Shown here: in pieces, positions 1 through 9,033 of the stretch
How positions within the stretch are numbered: position 1 is the first letter of the stretch
How the letters are laid out: every line of letters begins with the position of its first letter
From: Agrobacterium tumefaciens
Lineage (GTDB): Bacteria; Pseudomonadota; Alphaproteobacteria; Rhizobiales; Rhizobiaceae
DNA length: 64,000 nt
Reading direction: 5' to 3'
Assembly (NCBI RefSeq): GCF_013337285.1
Contig: NZ_SUPW01000002.1
Location: 558,001-622,000 of the forward strand
The notes under the pieces: generated by a model
Told to the model about the DNA's origin: nothing
The model's database searches: none
Seen by the model: only the letters and a program-made list of their open reading frames with translations
Position numbers and translations under genes: made by a program

Positions 1-168
1 ACTGCCGTGGTTTTCCGGGTGCCAGTCCTGCGAGGCGACGATGAGGTCATAACCGCCATTGTCGATCAGGGCATTGGCGGCAGGCACGATCCTGTCCCCT
101 TCGGTAACGGCCAGATTGCCGCCGGGGCAAAAGCCGTTCTGGATGTCGATGAGCAGCAGCGCCTTCAT
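1..168 (-). CDS. pncA: Nicotinamidase/pyrazinamidase, N-terminal part (cut by window edge)
   Basis: This is the first 56 codons of an isochorismatase-fold amidohydrolase, read leftwards out of the window. It opens with MKALLLIDIQNGF and continues with CPGG and an SQDWHPENH segment. These are the hallmark nicotinamidase motifs: the early Asp is catalytic, and the D-x-H segment binds the metal. The enzyme deamidates nicotinamide to nicotinate in NAD salvage. The ATG at 168 is preceded by a GGGAGG ribosome-binding site. The catalytic Cys and Lys regions lie outside the window, so integrity cannot be judged. The family assignment is firm despite truncation. Confidence 0.9.
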   Translation of the reverse strand, partial: MKALLLIDIQNGFCPGGNLAVTEGDRIVPAANALIDNGGYDLIVASQDWHPENHGS

Positions 169-620
169 GATTTGCCTCCCTTTTGCCAGCAGGATGCCAA
201 GCCGGCTTTGGCGGATCAAGTCCCCATTCAACCTTTGTGCCCACGTGACTGGTGGATGACGACAGCTTGTCCCGTCGCAGTCCTGCCGCATTTACAGCAA
301 ATTTCCGGCCAAGTCGGAATTTACCTGACGATGCGGCGACGGAAACTTTAAAGGCCGATGACGCCCCGCGGGGCATTTTTTGGGGACGAGCGATGTAATG
401 CACGCCGTTCCAGTACAGTCATCGTTTCGCCTTCGCCTGACATGCGCAGACCTTAACGAAGTATTTTTGCAGGGACTCGTAAACACTTTGGTTACCATAA
501 TTCGTCATGCTTCGAACCAGTCAGTTCCGAAAGCGGCGTGGTGTTCACCCGCTGTTCGGATGCCCCAAAATCCCACCGGCATTGTCCGGGTGTGCGTGAA
601 CGGTTCGAGTAACGAGTATC
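169..620. other. 452-bp intergenic region with an orphan terminator-like hairpin
   Basis: No convincing protein gene is seen here; the short ORFs have no ribosome-binding sites or family features. A GCCCCGCGGGGC palindrome at 363-374 followed by six T (376-381) reads as an intrinsic terminator for + strand transcription. No + strand gene lies upstream of it. A TTCCG...CGGAA hairpin lies about 50 bp before it. This would fit a small RNA ending near 381, but I cannot place a promoter. The right half (about 460-620) should hold the promoter of the gene starting at 621. Confidence 0.4.
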
Positions 621-1889
621 ATGGCGTTTTCTGCTGCGGCCTATAATGGCGCCGGTCTTGCCGGGTCGTCTTGCCTCAAGAAAGGCAAATCCTTTTCGCT
701 TGGCCGAATGTCCGCGCTGCTCGGCGGCGGTGCCTTTGCCGGACTTTTCGCTTTTGCTGCCTTCGCATCGCTGCATAGCATGGCGGCCGCCTCGCATGGC
801 GTTGGGCAATTTGAAAAGACGCTGGTGGCCCGGCTTGATTCCGCCGAAGCGGCGATCGGCCACGTGACGGGGCGGGATATTCACGTCCGCAAGTTTTCCC
901 GCCTGAGCGATCACAGCCATGGCCCGCAAAAGGCCGTTCGCCTTGCCGGCATCATGCCGGAGATCGGCGCGAAGGAATTCCGCGAGCGTTTTGGCGCGGC
1001 GGCGAATGCCAAAGGGCAGGCGACGGTGAAGGAACTTGCCGCGCTCAGGCCTTCGGCAATCGTCGATTCGGCGCTTGGGCGCACCACTGATGTGGCCTAT
1101 CAAAGCGCTGCCTCGCAACATCCGGCATTCGAAGTGGCGCTGGCACGCCCGCAGATCGAGGAAGAGGCGAGCAGCCTGCTTCCTGATGATGTGCCGCTTC
1201 CGAGCTTCCGGCCCGAAGTGGCGGCGGCCGAGACGGTTGAGCCGTCGCCGCGTCCCGCCCTTTCCAAAGCTGCTGTTGCTTCAGCCCCCGATTTTGATGC
1301 GCCGGTTCCGCTGCGCGCGCCGCAGCAGCCCAAGCAGGGCACCGGTGCCATGCTTGCCTTTGCAAAGCCTGACAATCCGATGCGCGAGCCGAGCAAGATG
1401 GATGCGGTTCCGTGGCCGGATCGCGGCAATGGCACGGCGATTTACGATATTTCCTCCGGCACGGTTCACATGCCGAATGGCGAGAAGCTGGAAGCGCATT
1501 CCGGCATCGGCAAGATGCGCGACAACCCCGACTTTGTTCACGTCAGAATGCGCGGCTCTACGCCGCCCTCCAGCTATCGTCTGACGATGCGCGAAGCGCG
1601 GTTTCATGGCGTCGAAGCCATTCGCCTGACACCGGAAAACGGCGTCAACCCGCATGGTCGTGATGGACTTCTTGCCCATACCTACATGCTGGCGAAACGC
1701 GGCGAATCGAATGGCTGTGTCGTGTTCCGGGATTATTCCCGCTTTCTGGCCGCCTTCAAGCGCGGCGAAGTCAAGCGCATGATCGTCGTGCCGAAACTGA
1801 ACGGTAACCGACCGACGCTTGCCAGCAGCGGCGGTAAAAGTGGCGGCAAGACGCTGCTCAGCATGTTCTCGCGCGGCAGTGATTCCTGA
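621..1889 (+). CDS. DUF2778 (Tlde1-like, L,D-transpeptidase-type) membrane-anchored protein
   Basis: A 422-aa protein. Residues 30-52 form an Ala/Gly/Phe-rich membrane segment. Residues 60-270 are low-complexity and rich in Pro, Ala and Glu, probably a periplasmic linker. The C-terminal domain (about 275-390) resembles DUF2778: it carries two His (about 345 and 353) and SNGCVVF, with a Cys near 366, the likely nucleophile of an L,D-transpeptidase-like fold. Known DUF2778 proteins (Tlde1) act on peptidoglycan stem peptides and some are type VI secretion effectors. Here no secretion or immunity gene is adjacent, so a housekeeping cell-wall role is equally likely (inference). The ATG at 621 has only a weak ribosome-binding site. 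Confidence 0.75.
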   Translation: MAFSAAAYNGAGLAGSSCLKKGKSFSLGRMSALLGGGAFAGLFAFAAFASLHSMAAASHGVGQFEKTLVARLDSAEAAIGHVTGRDIHVRKFSRLSDHSHGPQKAVRLAGIMPEIGAKEFRERFGAAANAKGQATVKELAALRPSAIVDSALGRTTDVAYQSAASQHPAFEVALARPQIEEEASSLLPDDVPLPSFRPEVAAAETVEPSPRPALSKAAVASAPDFDAPVPLRAPQQPKQGTGAMLAFAKPDNPMREPSKMDAVPWPDRGNGTAIYDISSGTVHMPNGEKLEAHSGIGKMRDNPDFVHVRMRGSTPPSSYRLTMREARFHGVEAIRLTPENGVNPHGRDGLLAHTYMLAKRGESNGCVVFRDYSRFLAAFKRGEVKRMIVVPKLNGNRPTLASSGGKSGGKTLLSMFSRGSDS

Positions 1890-1902
1890 TCCGTCTTGTT
1901 TC

Positions 1903-2328
1903 TTAGCGGCTGCGCCGCTGCGTCAGCACCATGCCGGCGAGGATGAGAAGAATGCCAAGCGCGCTTGCCCAGATTTTCGGCGGATGATCGCTGAAAAGAT
2001 CGAGCACAACGCCTGAGACCATTTGGCCGCTGATGACCAGAAGTGCGGTATTGACCGCGCCGATGCGCGGGATGAGCCAGCTGCCCGAGGCGATGAAGAC
2101 GACGCCGATCGGCCCGCCGATAAAGGCGAGCCACGGTGCATCAGCCGCGCCCGGCGGAATGAGACCGCCGACGATGAGGCCTATGACGGTCAGCACGGCA
2201 AAGCCAACGATATGGTTCCAGAAGGAGGCGATAAGCGGTGAGTTCGACAGGCTCAAGCGGCCGTTGATCTGGCGACTCAGCGCCACGAAGACGCCGCCGG
2301 CAAAGGCCATGGCGATCCAGACGATCAT
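1903..2328 (-). CDS. Small DMT-family transporter, YdcZ/DUF606 type (second of pair)
   Basis: A 141-aa hydrophobic protein with about five membrane segments, starting MIVWIAMAFAGG and ending in a basic tail (QRRSR). The length and the Asn-Gly-rich first helix (RQINGRLS) fit the YdcZ (DUF606) branch of the drug/metabolite transporter superfamily. Its substrate is unknown. The start ATG overlaps the stop of the upstream partner by four bases (ATGA), so the two are translationally coupled and probably form a heteromeric pair, as is common for half-size transporters (inference). The frame stays open upstream of 2328, but that stretch lies over the partner gene in another frame and is not coding. 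Confidence 0.8.
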   Translation of the reverse strand: MIVWIAMAFAGGVFVALSRQINGRLSLSNSPLIASFWNHIVGFAVLTVIGLIVGGLIPPGAADAPWLAFIGGPIGVVFIASGSWLIPRIGAVNTALLVISGQMVSGVVLDLFSDHPPKIWASALGILLILAGMVLTQRRSR

Positions 2329-2807
2329 GCCGTTCTCCCCACCAGAATGATGAGTGCGCTGCCGCAGAGGATCAGCGCTACCGCTGCCATGTCCCGCACA
2401 TCCGGACGCCGTTTCGGCAGGCCGAAGAGGCCGAAAAGATCGGCCAACAGGCTGAAGATCACCTGTCCGCCGAGACCCAGCGCTATGGTGCCGGAAAGCG
2501 CCAGCGGCGAATTGACGGCGGTGGAGGTGAGGATGACGATGGCCGCACCCACGACCCCGCCGCAATAGGCCCAGAGCGGCGCCTTTGGTTTTGCCGGGGC
2601 CGCGGGGTCCTTCTTCGGGCGCATGATGGCGAGATAGATGAGCGCTGCCACCGTACCTGTGCCATGCGCCGTCCACGAGGAAAACAGCGCACTGCCGTAA
2701 TGGGCTAGCTGGCCGTTGAAATGCACCATCAGGGTCAAAAGACAACCGCTCGCGAAGGCGGCGGCAAGATGCAGCGGGTTGAGGCGGGGATGCGTCATAT
2801 CTGTCAT
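2325..2807 (-). CDS. Small DMT-family transporter, YdcZ/DUF606 type (first of pair)
   Basis: A 160-aa membrane protein with about five hydrophobic helices. The first helix carries the family's Asn-Gly motif (MVHFNGQLAHYG), matching RQINGRLS in the downstream partner. It belongs to the YdcZ (DUF606) family; substrate unknown. It shares a four-base ATGA overlap with the downstream paralogue, giving a two-gene operon. The start ATG at 2807 could be replaced by the in-frame ATG at 2798. Confidence 0.8.
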   Translation of the reverse strand: MTDMTHPRLNPLHLAAAFASGCLLTLMVHFNGQLAHYGSALFSSWTAHGTGTVAALIYLAIMRPKKDPAAPAKPKAPLWAYCGGVVGAAIVILTSTAVNSPLALSGTIALGLGGQVIFSLLADLFGLFGLPKRRPDVRDMAAVALILCGSALIILVGRTA

Positions 2808-2963
2808 GGCGGGTCTGTTGTGGCGTGCCGGGAGAGCTGAAGAGGTACCCGAGCTTTAGCCGATATGTGCCTGAAGCGGAATCGAATTGCGCCGTTTCTC
2901 GGCTTCAGGTGGCATTATCCTGTGCGCTACGGAACCAGTGACCCTGCCACGCATTATTCCAGC

Positions 2964-3083
2964 ATGAAGAAAACGACGCGCAAGCCATTGAACCGGATGA
3001 CGATTTTCGTCATTTCGATTTTCGTTCTCGCAGCCGTGATTGCGGCGGTTTATCTCGTCGGCTTCACGCCCGGCGAGGCATGA
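2964..3083 (+). CDS. 39-aa single-pass membrane protein, unknown
   Basis: A small ORF starting ATG at 2964. It has a basic N-terminus (MKKTTRKPLNR) followed by one strong hydrophobic helix (about residues 13-34) and a short GFTPGEA tail. The positive-inside charge pattern and clean hydrophobic stretch argue for a real membrane miniprotein rather than chance. Function is unknown. The same frame is open back to 2865, but that extension does not look like protein. It sits alone between two minus-strand genes. Confidence 0.5.
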   Translation: MKKTTRKPLNRMTIFVISIFVLAAVIAAVYLVGFTPGEA

Positions 3084-3093
3084 TCCAGCTTGT

Positions 3094-3942
3094 TCAATTG
3101 CCGGCGGGAGCAGTCTTGCCCTTGCCGCCTTCGAGCGTGACACTCAGCTTGGCGATGGCGAATCGGAGGCCGCGCAGAAGGAAACGACTGGTTTCCAGAT
3201 AGGCGCGATAGGGCAGTACCGTAAAATAACGCCAGCGCGGCAGGCGGTAAATGCGCAGATTGTTCTGGATCTGACTCTCACCATCCGCATCCTGCGTGGC
3301 GCAGAGCGGGTAGATGAAAGCCCCCTTGAGGCCTGCCAGATATTCCAGATCGAATGCGATATCATAAGCCAACCGCATCGGGATCAGTTTCGATATCCAT
3401 TTTCCGGCGCGGCGGTTGACGAGATAGGCGCCTGAGCCTTTTTCCCGCGTCAGGGCAATGGCCAGCGAACGGCCATTGGAAAGCGGGCGAAACGGGAATT
3501 TGCGACCGTTGCTGACTGTCGTCAGCCGCAGCAAATCCCAGTCGCCACCATTCAGCACCGCCTCATCGACTGCATTCAGAAAATCATTGTCGAAGACCAC
3601 GTCGTCTTCAAGGATGAGCGCGATATCGGCGTCGCCATCCATGAATTTATTGGCGCAGGCGACATGGCTGAGATAACAGCCGATTTCCGGCGGTGACGTG
3701 CGCCGGCCATGCATGAGCATGTAGGAAATCTCGCTGAATTCCGGGATCGGATAATTCAGTTCGCGGCCATTGACGCCGGCGATACGCACCGCCTGCAGTC
3801 CGATGGCGTCGAGCCGGGCAGTCATATCCTCAAGGCGCTTGGTGGCGCTATCCATGTTGATCAGGAAAACGGCAAGCTTGCGCTGGCTTTTCGGTAAAAT
3901 ATGCAAAGCGGTCCTCGCCCGGTTTTCACTGTCGTGTAGCAA
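3094..3942 (-). CDS. Glycosyltransferase family 25 (LPS biosynthesis type)
   Basis: Up to 282 aa. The catalytic domain starts near residue 22 (KLAVFLINMDSATKR), as in GT25 enzymes. It includes the metal/nucleotide-binding acidic motif LILEDDVVF (Glu-Asp-Asp at 112-114) and the GCYLSH motif at 88-93. GT25 members such as LgtB transfer galactose-type sugars onto lipooligosaccharide core. The acceptor here is unknown. The longest frame begins with TTG at 3942 and has a poor ribosome-binding site, so the true start may be a little further in. It is a single gene, with no other LPS genes nearby. Confidence 0.82.
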   Translation of the reverse strand: MLHDSENRARTALHILPKSQRKLAVFLINMDSATKRLEDMTARLDAIGLQAVRIAGVNGRELNYPIPEFSEISYMLMHGRRTSPPEIGCYLSHVACANKFMDGDADIALILEDDVVFDNDFLNAVDEAVLNGGDWDLLRLTTVSNGRKFPFRPLSNGRSLAIALTREKGSGAYLVNRRAGKWISKLIPMRLAYDIAFDLEYLAGLKGAFIYPLCATQDADGESQIQNNLRIYRLPRWRYFTVLPYRAYLETSRFLLRGLRFAIAKLSVTLEGGKGKTAPAGN

Positions 3943-4011
3943 TTTCTTTATTGCAACGGCATGACGTGGGCTATGGAAAAAGCTGTCTTGAACCTGTCTT
4001 AACCGTTCGAA

Positions 4012-6486
4012 TCAAACCTTTTCCACAAATCCATCCAGCACGCGCTTTTGTCCGGCGCGGTCGAAATCGATGGTCAGCTTGTTGCCCTCGATGGCGGAGA
4101 TATTGCCGTTGCCAAACTTCATGTGGAAAACGCGGTCGCCGACGAAGAATTTCGACGGGGTATCGGCAACGGACTTGGCCACCAGCTCGCCATCAATCGT
4201 GCGGGTGCGCGGGCCGCTTTCGCCATAACCGATCCGCTCGACCGCATGGCCGGAGCGTGTGCCCCAGTTATCGCGGGTGGCGTCCGACTTGTTGGCCTGC
4301 GCCCGTTTCCAGCCGGGGGTGGAATAATTATTGGCGAAGGGTTCCGCCTTGTCGAAGCGGGACTGGCCATAGCCGCCGCGTCCGCCATAACCGCCGTAAT
4401 TGCTGTCGGAGGCCGCAACATCCACATGGGCGGGCGGCAGTTCTTCCAGAAAACGCGAGGGCAGGGTGGATTGCCATAAACCGTGGATACGCCGGTTCGA
4501 CACGAACCAGATATGGCAAAGCTTCTTGGCGCGGGTGATGCCGACATAAGCAAGACGGCGTTCTTCCTCGAGACCGGAGCGGCCGCCTTCGTCCAGCGCC
4601 CGCTGATGCGGGAACAGGCCTTCTTCCCAGCCGGGCAGGAAGACGGTGTCGAATTCCAGACCCTTGGCGGAATGCAGCGTCATGATGGACACGGCATCCA
4701 GTTCCGCATTCTGTTCCGCGTCCATGACGAGTGCGACATGTTCGAGAAATCCGCGCATGCTTTCGAAGGATTCCATCGAACGGATGAGTTCCTTCAGGTT
4801 CTCCAGCCGTCCGGGGGCTTCCGCCGTCTTGTCGGCCTGCCACATGGCGGTGTAGCCGCTTTCGTCGAGGATCTGCTCGGCAAGCGTGGTGTGCTCGGTG
4901 TTTTCCAGGAGGCCCTGCCAGCGGCGGAAATCCTGCACCACATCGAACAGCGCCTTGCGCGCCTTTGGTTTCAACTCGTCAGTCTCGATGATGTCGGCCG
5001 CTGCCGCCAGCATCGGAATATCGCGGGCGCGGGCGTAGTCATGCAGGTTGCGAATCGTCGTATCGCCGAGGCCGCGCTTAGGGGTATTGACGATGCGCTC
5101 GAAGGCGAGATCGTCGGCCGGCTGGCAGACCAGCCGGAAATAGGCCATGGCGTCGCGGATTTCGAGGCGCTCATAAAAACGCGGACCGCCGATGACGCGG
5201 TAATTGAGGCCAAGCGTGACGAAACGGTCTTCGAATTCGCGCATCTGGAAGGAGGCGCGAACGAGGATGGCCATGTCGTTCAGCTTGTGGTTCTTGCGCT
5301 GGAGCTGCTCGATTTCTTCACCGACGGCGCGGGCTTCCTCTTCGGAATCCCAGGCAGCATGCACCATGACTTTTTCATCGTCCGGGCTGCTGCGTTCGGT
5401 GAACAGGGTCTTGCCGAGACGCCCTTCATTATGGGCGATCAGATGGCCGGCTGTTCCGAGAATATGTTCGGTGGAACGGTAGTTGCGTTCCAGCTTGATG
5501 ACCTTTGCACCGGGGAAATCCTTGTCGAAACGCAGGATATTATCCACTTCGGCCCCGCGCCAGCCATAGATCGACTGGTCGTCGTCGCCAACGCAGCAGA
5601 CGTTCTGCGGTTCGCCTTTCGGGCGCTGCGCAAGCAGCCGCAGCCACATATATTGGGACGTGTTGGTGTCCTGATATTCGTCGACCAGAATGTAACGGAA
5701 CTTCTGGTGATATTCGTTCAGGATATCGGTGTGACGACGGAAGATGCTGATCGGGTGCAGCAGCAGATCGCCGAAATCGCAGGCGTTCAGCGTTTTCAGC
5801 CGCGCCTGATAGGCGGCATAGAGTTCGCGGCCCTTGCCGTTGGCGAAGGCACGGCTGTCGCCCTCCGGAATATCCGGCGGCGTCAGGCCCTTGTTCTTCC
5901 AGCCGTCGATCATGCCGGCGAATTGTTTGGCCGGCCAGCGCTTGTCATCAAGACCTTCGGCCTGGATGAGCTGTTTCAAAAGCCGCACCACATCATCGGT
6001 ATCGAGAATGGTGAAATCCGACTTCAGGCCGATCAGTTCGGCATGGCGGCGCAGAAGCTTGACACCGATGGAGTGGAAGGTGCCGAGCCACGGCATGCCC
6101 TCAACGGCGCCACCGACCAGAACGCCGATACGTTCCTTCATCTCGCGGGCGGCCTTGTTGGTGAAGGTCACGGCAAGGATTTGGCTCGGATAGGCGCGGC
6201 CGGTCGCCAGAATATGGGCGATGCGGGTGGTCAGAACGCGGGTCTTGCCGGTGCCGGCGCCGGCCAGCACCAGAACAGCGCCATCCAGCGTTTCCACGGC
6301 CTCACGCTGTTCCGGGTTGAGGCCCGAAAGATAGTCGGGTGTCGGCCGGGCCTGATCGCGCGCCGCCATGGCGCGCGCGGCAATGCCAAGCCCGCCGCCG
6401 CCTTCCGAAGGGGCATTGTTCGTCGCCCTGCGCGGCGTCACGGGTTCTTCATCGAAGAACGGCATATCGTCAAAACTATTGCTCAT
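4012..6486 (-). CDS. uvrD: ATP-dependent DNA helicase UvrD/PcrA family
   Basis: An 824-aa superfamily 1A 3'-5' helicase used in nucleotide-excision and mismatch repair. In order it carries a Q-motif (LNPEQREAV), Walker A GAGTGKT, VDEYQDTN (Walker B), GDDDQSIYGWRGA, ERNYRS, TLHSAKGLEFD, and YVGITRAKK (arginine-finger region). A C-terminal Tudor-like RNA-polymerase-binding domain (FVGDRVFH..FGNGNI..IDF) ends the protein. The first about 50 residues are a low-complexity extension. The ATG at 6486 is preferred over an upstream TTG at 6495. A 721-aa frame on the opposite strand is a composition artefact. Confidence 0.95.
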   Translation of the reverse strand: MSNSFDDMPFFDEEPVTPRRATNNAPSEGGGGLGIAARAMAARDQARPTPDYLSGLNPEQREAVETLDGAVLVLAGAGTGKTRVLTTRIAHILATGRAYPSQILAVTFTNKAAREMKERIGVLVGGAVEGMPWLGTFHSIGVKLLRRHAELIGLKSDFTILDTDDVVRLLKQLIQAEGLDDKRWPAKQFAGMIDGWKNKGLTPPDIPEGDSRAFANGKGRELYAAYQARLKTLNACDFGDLLLHPISIFRRHTDILNEYHQKFRYILVDEYQDTNTSQYMWLRLLAQRPKGEPQNVCCVGDDDQSIYGWRGAEVDNILRFDKDFPGAKVIKLERNYRSTEHILGTAGHLIAHNEGRLGKTLFTERSSPDDEKVMVHAAWDSEEEARAVGEEIEQLQRKNHKLNDMAILVRASFQMREFEDRFVTLGLNYRVIGGPRFYERLEIRDAMAYFRLVCQPADDLAFERIVNTPKRGLGDTTIRNLHDYARARDIPMLAAAADIIETDELKPKARKALFDVVQDFRRWQGLLENTEHTTLAEQILDESGYTAMWQADKTAEAPGRLENLKELIRSMESFESMRGFLEHVALVMDAEQNAELDAVSIMTLHSAKGLEFDTVFLPGWEEGLFPHQRALDEGGRSGLEEERRLAYVGITRAKKLCHIWFVSNRRIHGLWQSTLPSRFLEELPPAHVDVAASDSNYGGYGGRGGYGQSRFDKAEPFANNYSTPGWKRAQANKSDATRDNWGTRSGHAVERIGYGESGPRTRTIDGELVAKSVADTPSKFFVGDRVFHMKFGNGNISAIEGNKLTIDFDRAGQKRVLDGFVEKV

Positions 6487-6669
6487 GCGGCCCAATGTAG
6501 TGATTCGGTATGTAAAGGCCAGAACTCTGTTCTGCTTTTATTCCGGTATCAACCGTCAAAACGCCTATTCCAAGGCATTTTCTTTGCGACGTGCTGGAGA
6601 ACACGACGCAAAACAGCAATGGCGCAGATCCGGTCGCGACGTGAGTAGCAGCGGTTTCAGCTGGGATGC

Positions 6670-7191
6670 TCAATCCTTTACAACGCGCGCTTCTTTCAAT
6701 TTCTTGAGGTAGATCGCGCATTGTTTCGAAGTCAGTCCCGGCGACCTATCTGATTCCCACAATGCAATAAGCTCATTGATGTTGAGATAAGGTTCGAGGT
6801 AAGGCGCGGCCTTGTCGGCTATCAGGCCAGAAACTTCATTCGCCAATGCAATTGGATCTGTTGCGCCGGTAATCTCCCACCATTTGTCATGCGGCTCCGG
6901 CAACAGCCGACCTATTCTTAACCTCAAATGGCCATCTGTGCTTGTCGTCTTTTCCAGGTGAGAGCACGACCCTTCCTGAAGTTCGCCATAAACAACTGCG
7001 AGATTGACGGTGAAAAGCAATCTTTCCGATGTGTTGGACCTGCTTTTCTGAAATTCGATGATTGCAACATTGTCGTCCATCCTCTTCCTGAGGGAGTTAC
7101 GGCGTTTGACAAATCCGCTGTTCACGACTTTTCCAGCGGACGAACCAATGACGTGCTTAAAAATATCTGGAATGGGGTTAAGCTTCGTCAT
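6670..7191 (-). CDS. DUF4304-like protein, unknown function
   Basis: A 173-aa soluble protein. The N-terminal layout (VVNSGFVKRRNSLRKR, then NVAIIEFQKSR and LLFTVNLAVVYG) matches the pattern of DUF4304: a modified helix, then alternating strands ending in an N-x-x-V segment. Function is unknown; such domains often occur as isolated accessory genes. The ATG at 7191 is preceded by GAGAGATAG. Sequence style is slightly less GC-rich and has more rare codons than the neighbours, suggesting an accessory origin. The family call is from memory of the pattern and is moderate. Confidence 0.6.
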   Translation of the reverse strand: MTKLNPIPDIFKHVIGSSAGKVVNSGFVKRRNSLRKRMDDNVAIIEFQKSRSNTSERLLFTVNLAVVYGELQEGSCSHLEKTTSTDGHLRLRIGRLLPEPHDKWWEITGATDPIALANEVSGLIADKAAPYLEPYLNINELIALWESDRSPGLTSKQCAIYLKKLKEARVVKD

Positions 7192-7229
7192 CTATCTCTC
7201 ACAATGGATTGCAGGTTTGATCATTCACT

Positions 7230-7640
7230 TTAAGCCTGCCTGTCGGCATCGAAAGCGGCATCCACCGGCAATTGCAGTGCCACGGCGAGCTGGTTGGTCT
7301 TGGCGGCAAGGGCGATGACACGCAGCAGGTCGGCATGCTGTTCGGTGGTCATGCCCTTGGCTTTTGCGGCCGCCGTGTGGGAATGGGCGCAATAGGAGCA
7401 GCCATTGGTGACGGAGACGGCGATGTAGAGCATTTCCTTCACCACGGGATCGAGCGCCGAAGGTGTCGCCATCACGGCCTTGACCTCGGCCCAGGTCTTT
7501 TCAAGCAGGTCGGGATCAAAGGCGAGATAGAGCCACATATTGTTGATGAAATCCGATTTGCGGGTGGTGCGGATATCATCGAACACGGCTTTGACGCGTG
7601 GGTCGGCTTGCGGGTTTTCGGCTTTCGTCACGGTGCTCAT
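7230..7640 (-). CDS. Carboxymuconolactone decarboxylase/AhpD-like protein
   Basis: A 136-aa all-helical protein of the CMD/AhpD family. The core motif EMLYIAVSVTNGC followed by SYCAHSHTA gives the redox C-x2-C and the following His typical of alkylhydroperoxidase-type members. This supports peroxidase or thiol-oxidoreductase activity rather than lactone decarboxylation, which lacks the CxxC. The ATG at 7640 has a strong GGAGG site eight bases upstream. It is monocistronic, on the opposite strand to the following efflux operon. Confidence 0.87.
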   Translation of the reverse strand: MSTVTKAENPQADPRVKAVFDDIRTTRKSDFINNMWLYLAFDPDLLEKTWAEVKAVMATPSALDPVVKEMLYIAVSVTNGCSYCAHSHTAAAKAKGMTTEQHADLLRVIALAAKTNQLAVALQLPVDAAFDADRQA

Positions 7641-7866
7641 GGCTTCCTCCGGGAATGGTTTTCGGCTTTTAGAGTAACCGATCGGCGGAGATTTGCGACA
7701 GAAACGGTTGCGCGATGCTTTCCGACGAAAATTCATCACAAATTACAATTATGTAAGGAACGGTTTTGTGCGTTGCCTTCGTTAAGGCAAGCAGGAATAC
7801 TTTGCGCGTTCCAACAGGGTTCGGTTTGGAACTCCATTTTACTGAGCGGATCAACCGGAGAAATAT

Positions 7867-9033
7867 ATGCGGGTCTGGAAACAGGTGGGTGTCAGTGTTG
7901 CCGTGGTGGGAGCGGGGCTCTGTCTTTGGGGCTTTTATTCGCCCGAAGCCCGCAATGTTCTCGCTGCCATCGGGCTTGGCAAAATGCCGGCCGGCTCGAT
8001 CGAGGTTGCCGCATCCGGCGCCGGAAGCCCTAGCACGCCAGCGGGCCAGAATGCCGGTGGTGCGCGTCGCAACAGCAACGCGACCTTGGTGGTGATGGCT
8101 CCCGTCAAAAAAGGCACGGTCAATGATCGCCTGAATGCCATTGGCAACGGCGAGGCGATCCAGTCGGTCGTCGTCATGCCGCAGGTCTCCGGCACCGTTT
8201 CGGAAATCCGCACCTCCTCCGGTGCCCGTGTCGTGAAGGGGCAGGTCCTTGCAAGGCTCGATGATGAGGAGCAGGTGATCGAACGGGACAAGGCGCAGGT
8301 CACGCTGCGCAGCGCGGTTGAAAAATCCAGTTCCTATAAGAACCTGAAATCCGTCTCCCGTCTTGACGTGCTGGATGCGGAGATTGCCGAAGAGGCTGCC
8401 AAACTTGCGCTGAGCACTGCTGAGCTGAACCTCAAGCGTCGCGACATCGTCGCGCCGATCGAAGGCGTTGCGGGTATCGTCGCTGTCAATATCGGTGACA
8501 ATGTCACCACGCAATCGACCATCGTCAGCATTGACGACCGCTCCGAAATTCTCGTCAATTTCTGGGCTCCCGAGCGTTTCGTAACCGCGATCAAGGTCGG
8601 CATGCCGGTGGAAGCGACGTCGATTTCCCGGCCCGGTGAGACCTTCAAGGGTGAGATCGAGGCCGTCGATAACCGCGTTGACGAGGCAAGCCGCACGATC
8701 CGTATCCGGGCGAAGTTTGGCAATGAGAAGGATGAGCTGAGGGCCGGCATGTCCTTCGGCGTCACCATGCGTTTTGTCGGCGAAACCTATGCCTCGGTCG
8801 ATCCTCTGGCCGTGCAGTGGGACGCGGAAGGCTCCTATGTCTGGCGCGTTGCCGATAACAAGTCGCACAAGGTGCGGGTACAGATCGTGCAGCGCAACCC
8901 CGATGCGGTTCTGGTCAAGGCCGAGTTGGCGGAGGGCGAGCCTGTCGTGATCGAGGGTCTGCAGCGTGTGAGAGAAGGCGGCGCGGTTCGCGTCGGCAAT
9001 CAGCCAAAGCCTGAAGAGGTTGCCAGCCAATGA
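7867..9033 (+). CDS. RND efflux periplasmic adaptor (membrane-fusion protein)
   Basis: A 388-aa HlyD/AcrA-type protein that links an inner-membrane RND pump to an outer-membrane channel. A membrane anchor spans residues 8-25. It is followed by a Gly/Ser/Ala linker, a split lipoyl/barrel-sandwich domain (VSGTVSEIRTSSGARV..GQVLARLDD and VAPIEGVAGIVAVNIGD), a short helical hairpin and a beta-barrel. The stop overlaps the start of the pump gene by four bases (ATGA). No TolC-like gene is adjacent, so the outer-membrane partner must be elsewhere. Substrate cannot be read from sequence. Confidence 0.92.
   Translation: MRVWKQVGVSVAVVGAGLCLWGFYSPEARNVLAAIGLGKMPAGSIEVAASGAGSPSTPAGQNAGGARRNSNATLVVMAPVKKGTVNDRLNAIGNGEAIQSVVVMPQVSGTVSEIRTSSGARVVKGQVLARLDDEEQVIERDKAQVTLRSAVEKSSSYKNLKSVSRLDVLDAEIAEEAAKLALSTAELNLKRRDIVAPIEGVAGIVAVNIGDNVTTQSTIVSIDDRSEILVNFWAPERFVTAIKVGMPVEATSISRPGETFKGEIEAVDNRVDEASRTIRIRAKFGNEKDELRAGMSFGVTMRFVGETYASVDPLAVQWDAEGSYVWRVADNKSHKVRVQIVQRNPDAVLVKAELAEGEPVVIEGLQRVREGGAVRVGNQPKPEEVASQ

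Noticed and set aside
4483-6648. 721-aa open frame on the + strand opposite the UvrD gene
   Set aside because: It mirrors the helicase codons (a GC-rich antisense frame). No family motif or ribosome-binding site; the minus-strand gene has all helicase motifs.
7755-7785. GGAAC-N18-CGTT resembling an EcfG promoter before the efflux operon
   Set aside because: The spacer is two bases too long compared with the usual 16-17, so I did not call it.
7669-9030. 453-aa frame antisense to the RND adaptor
   Set aside because: Antisense shadow without a ribosome-binding site or recognisable family.
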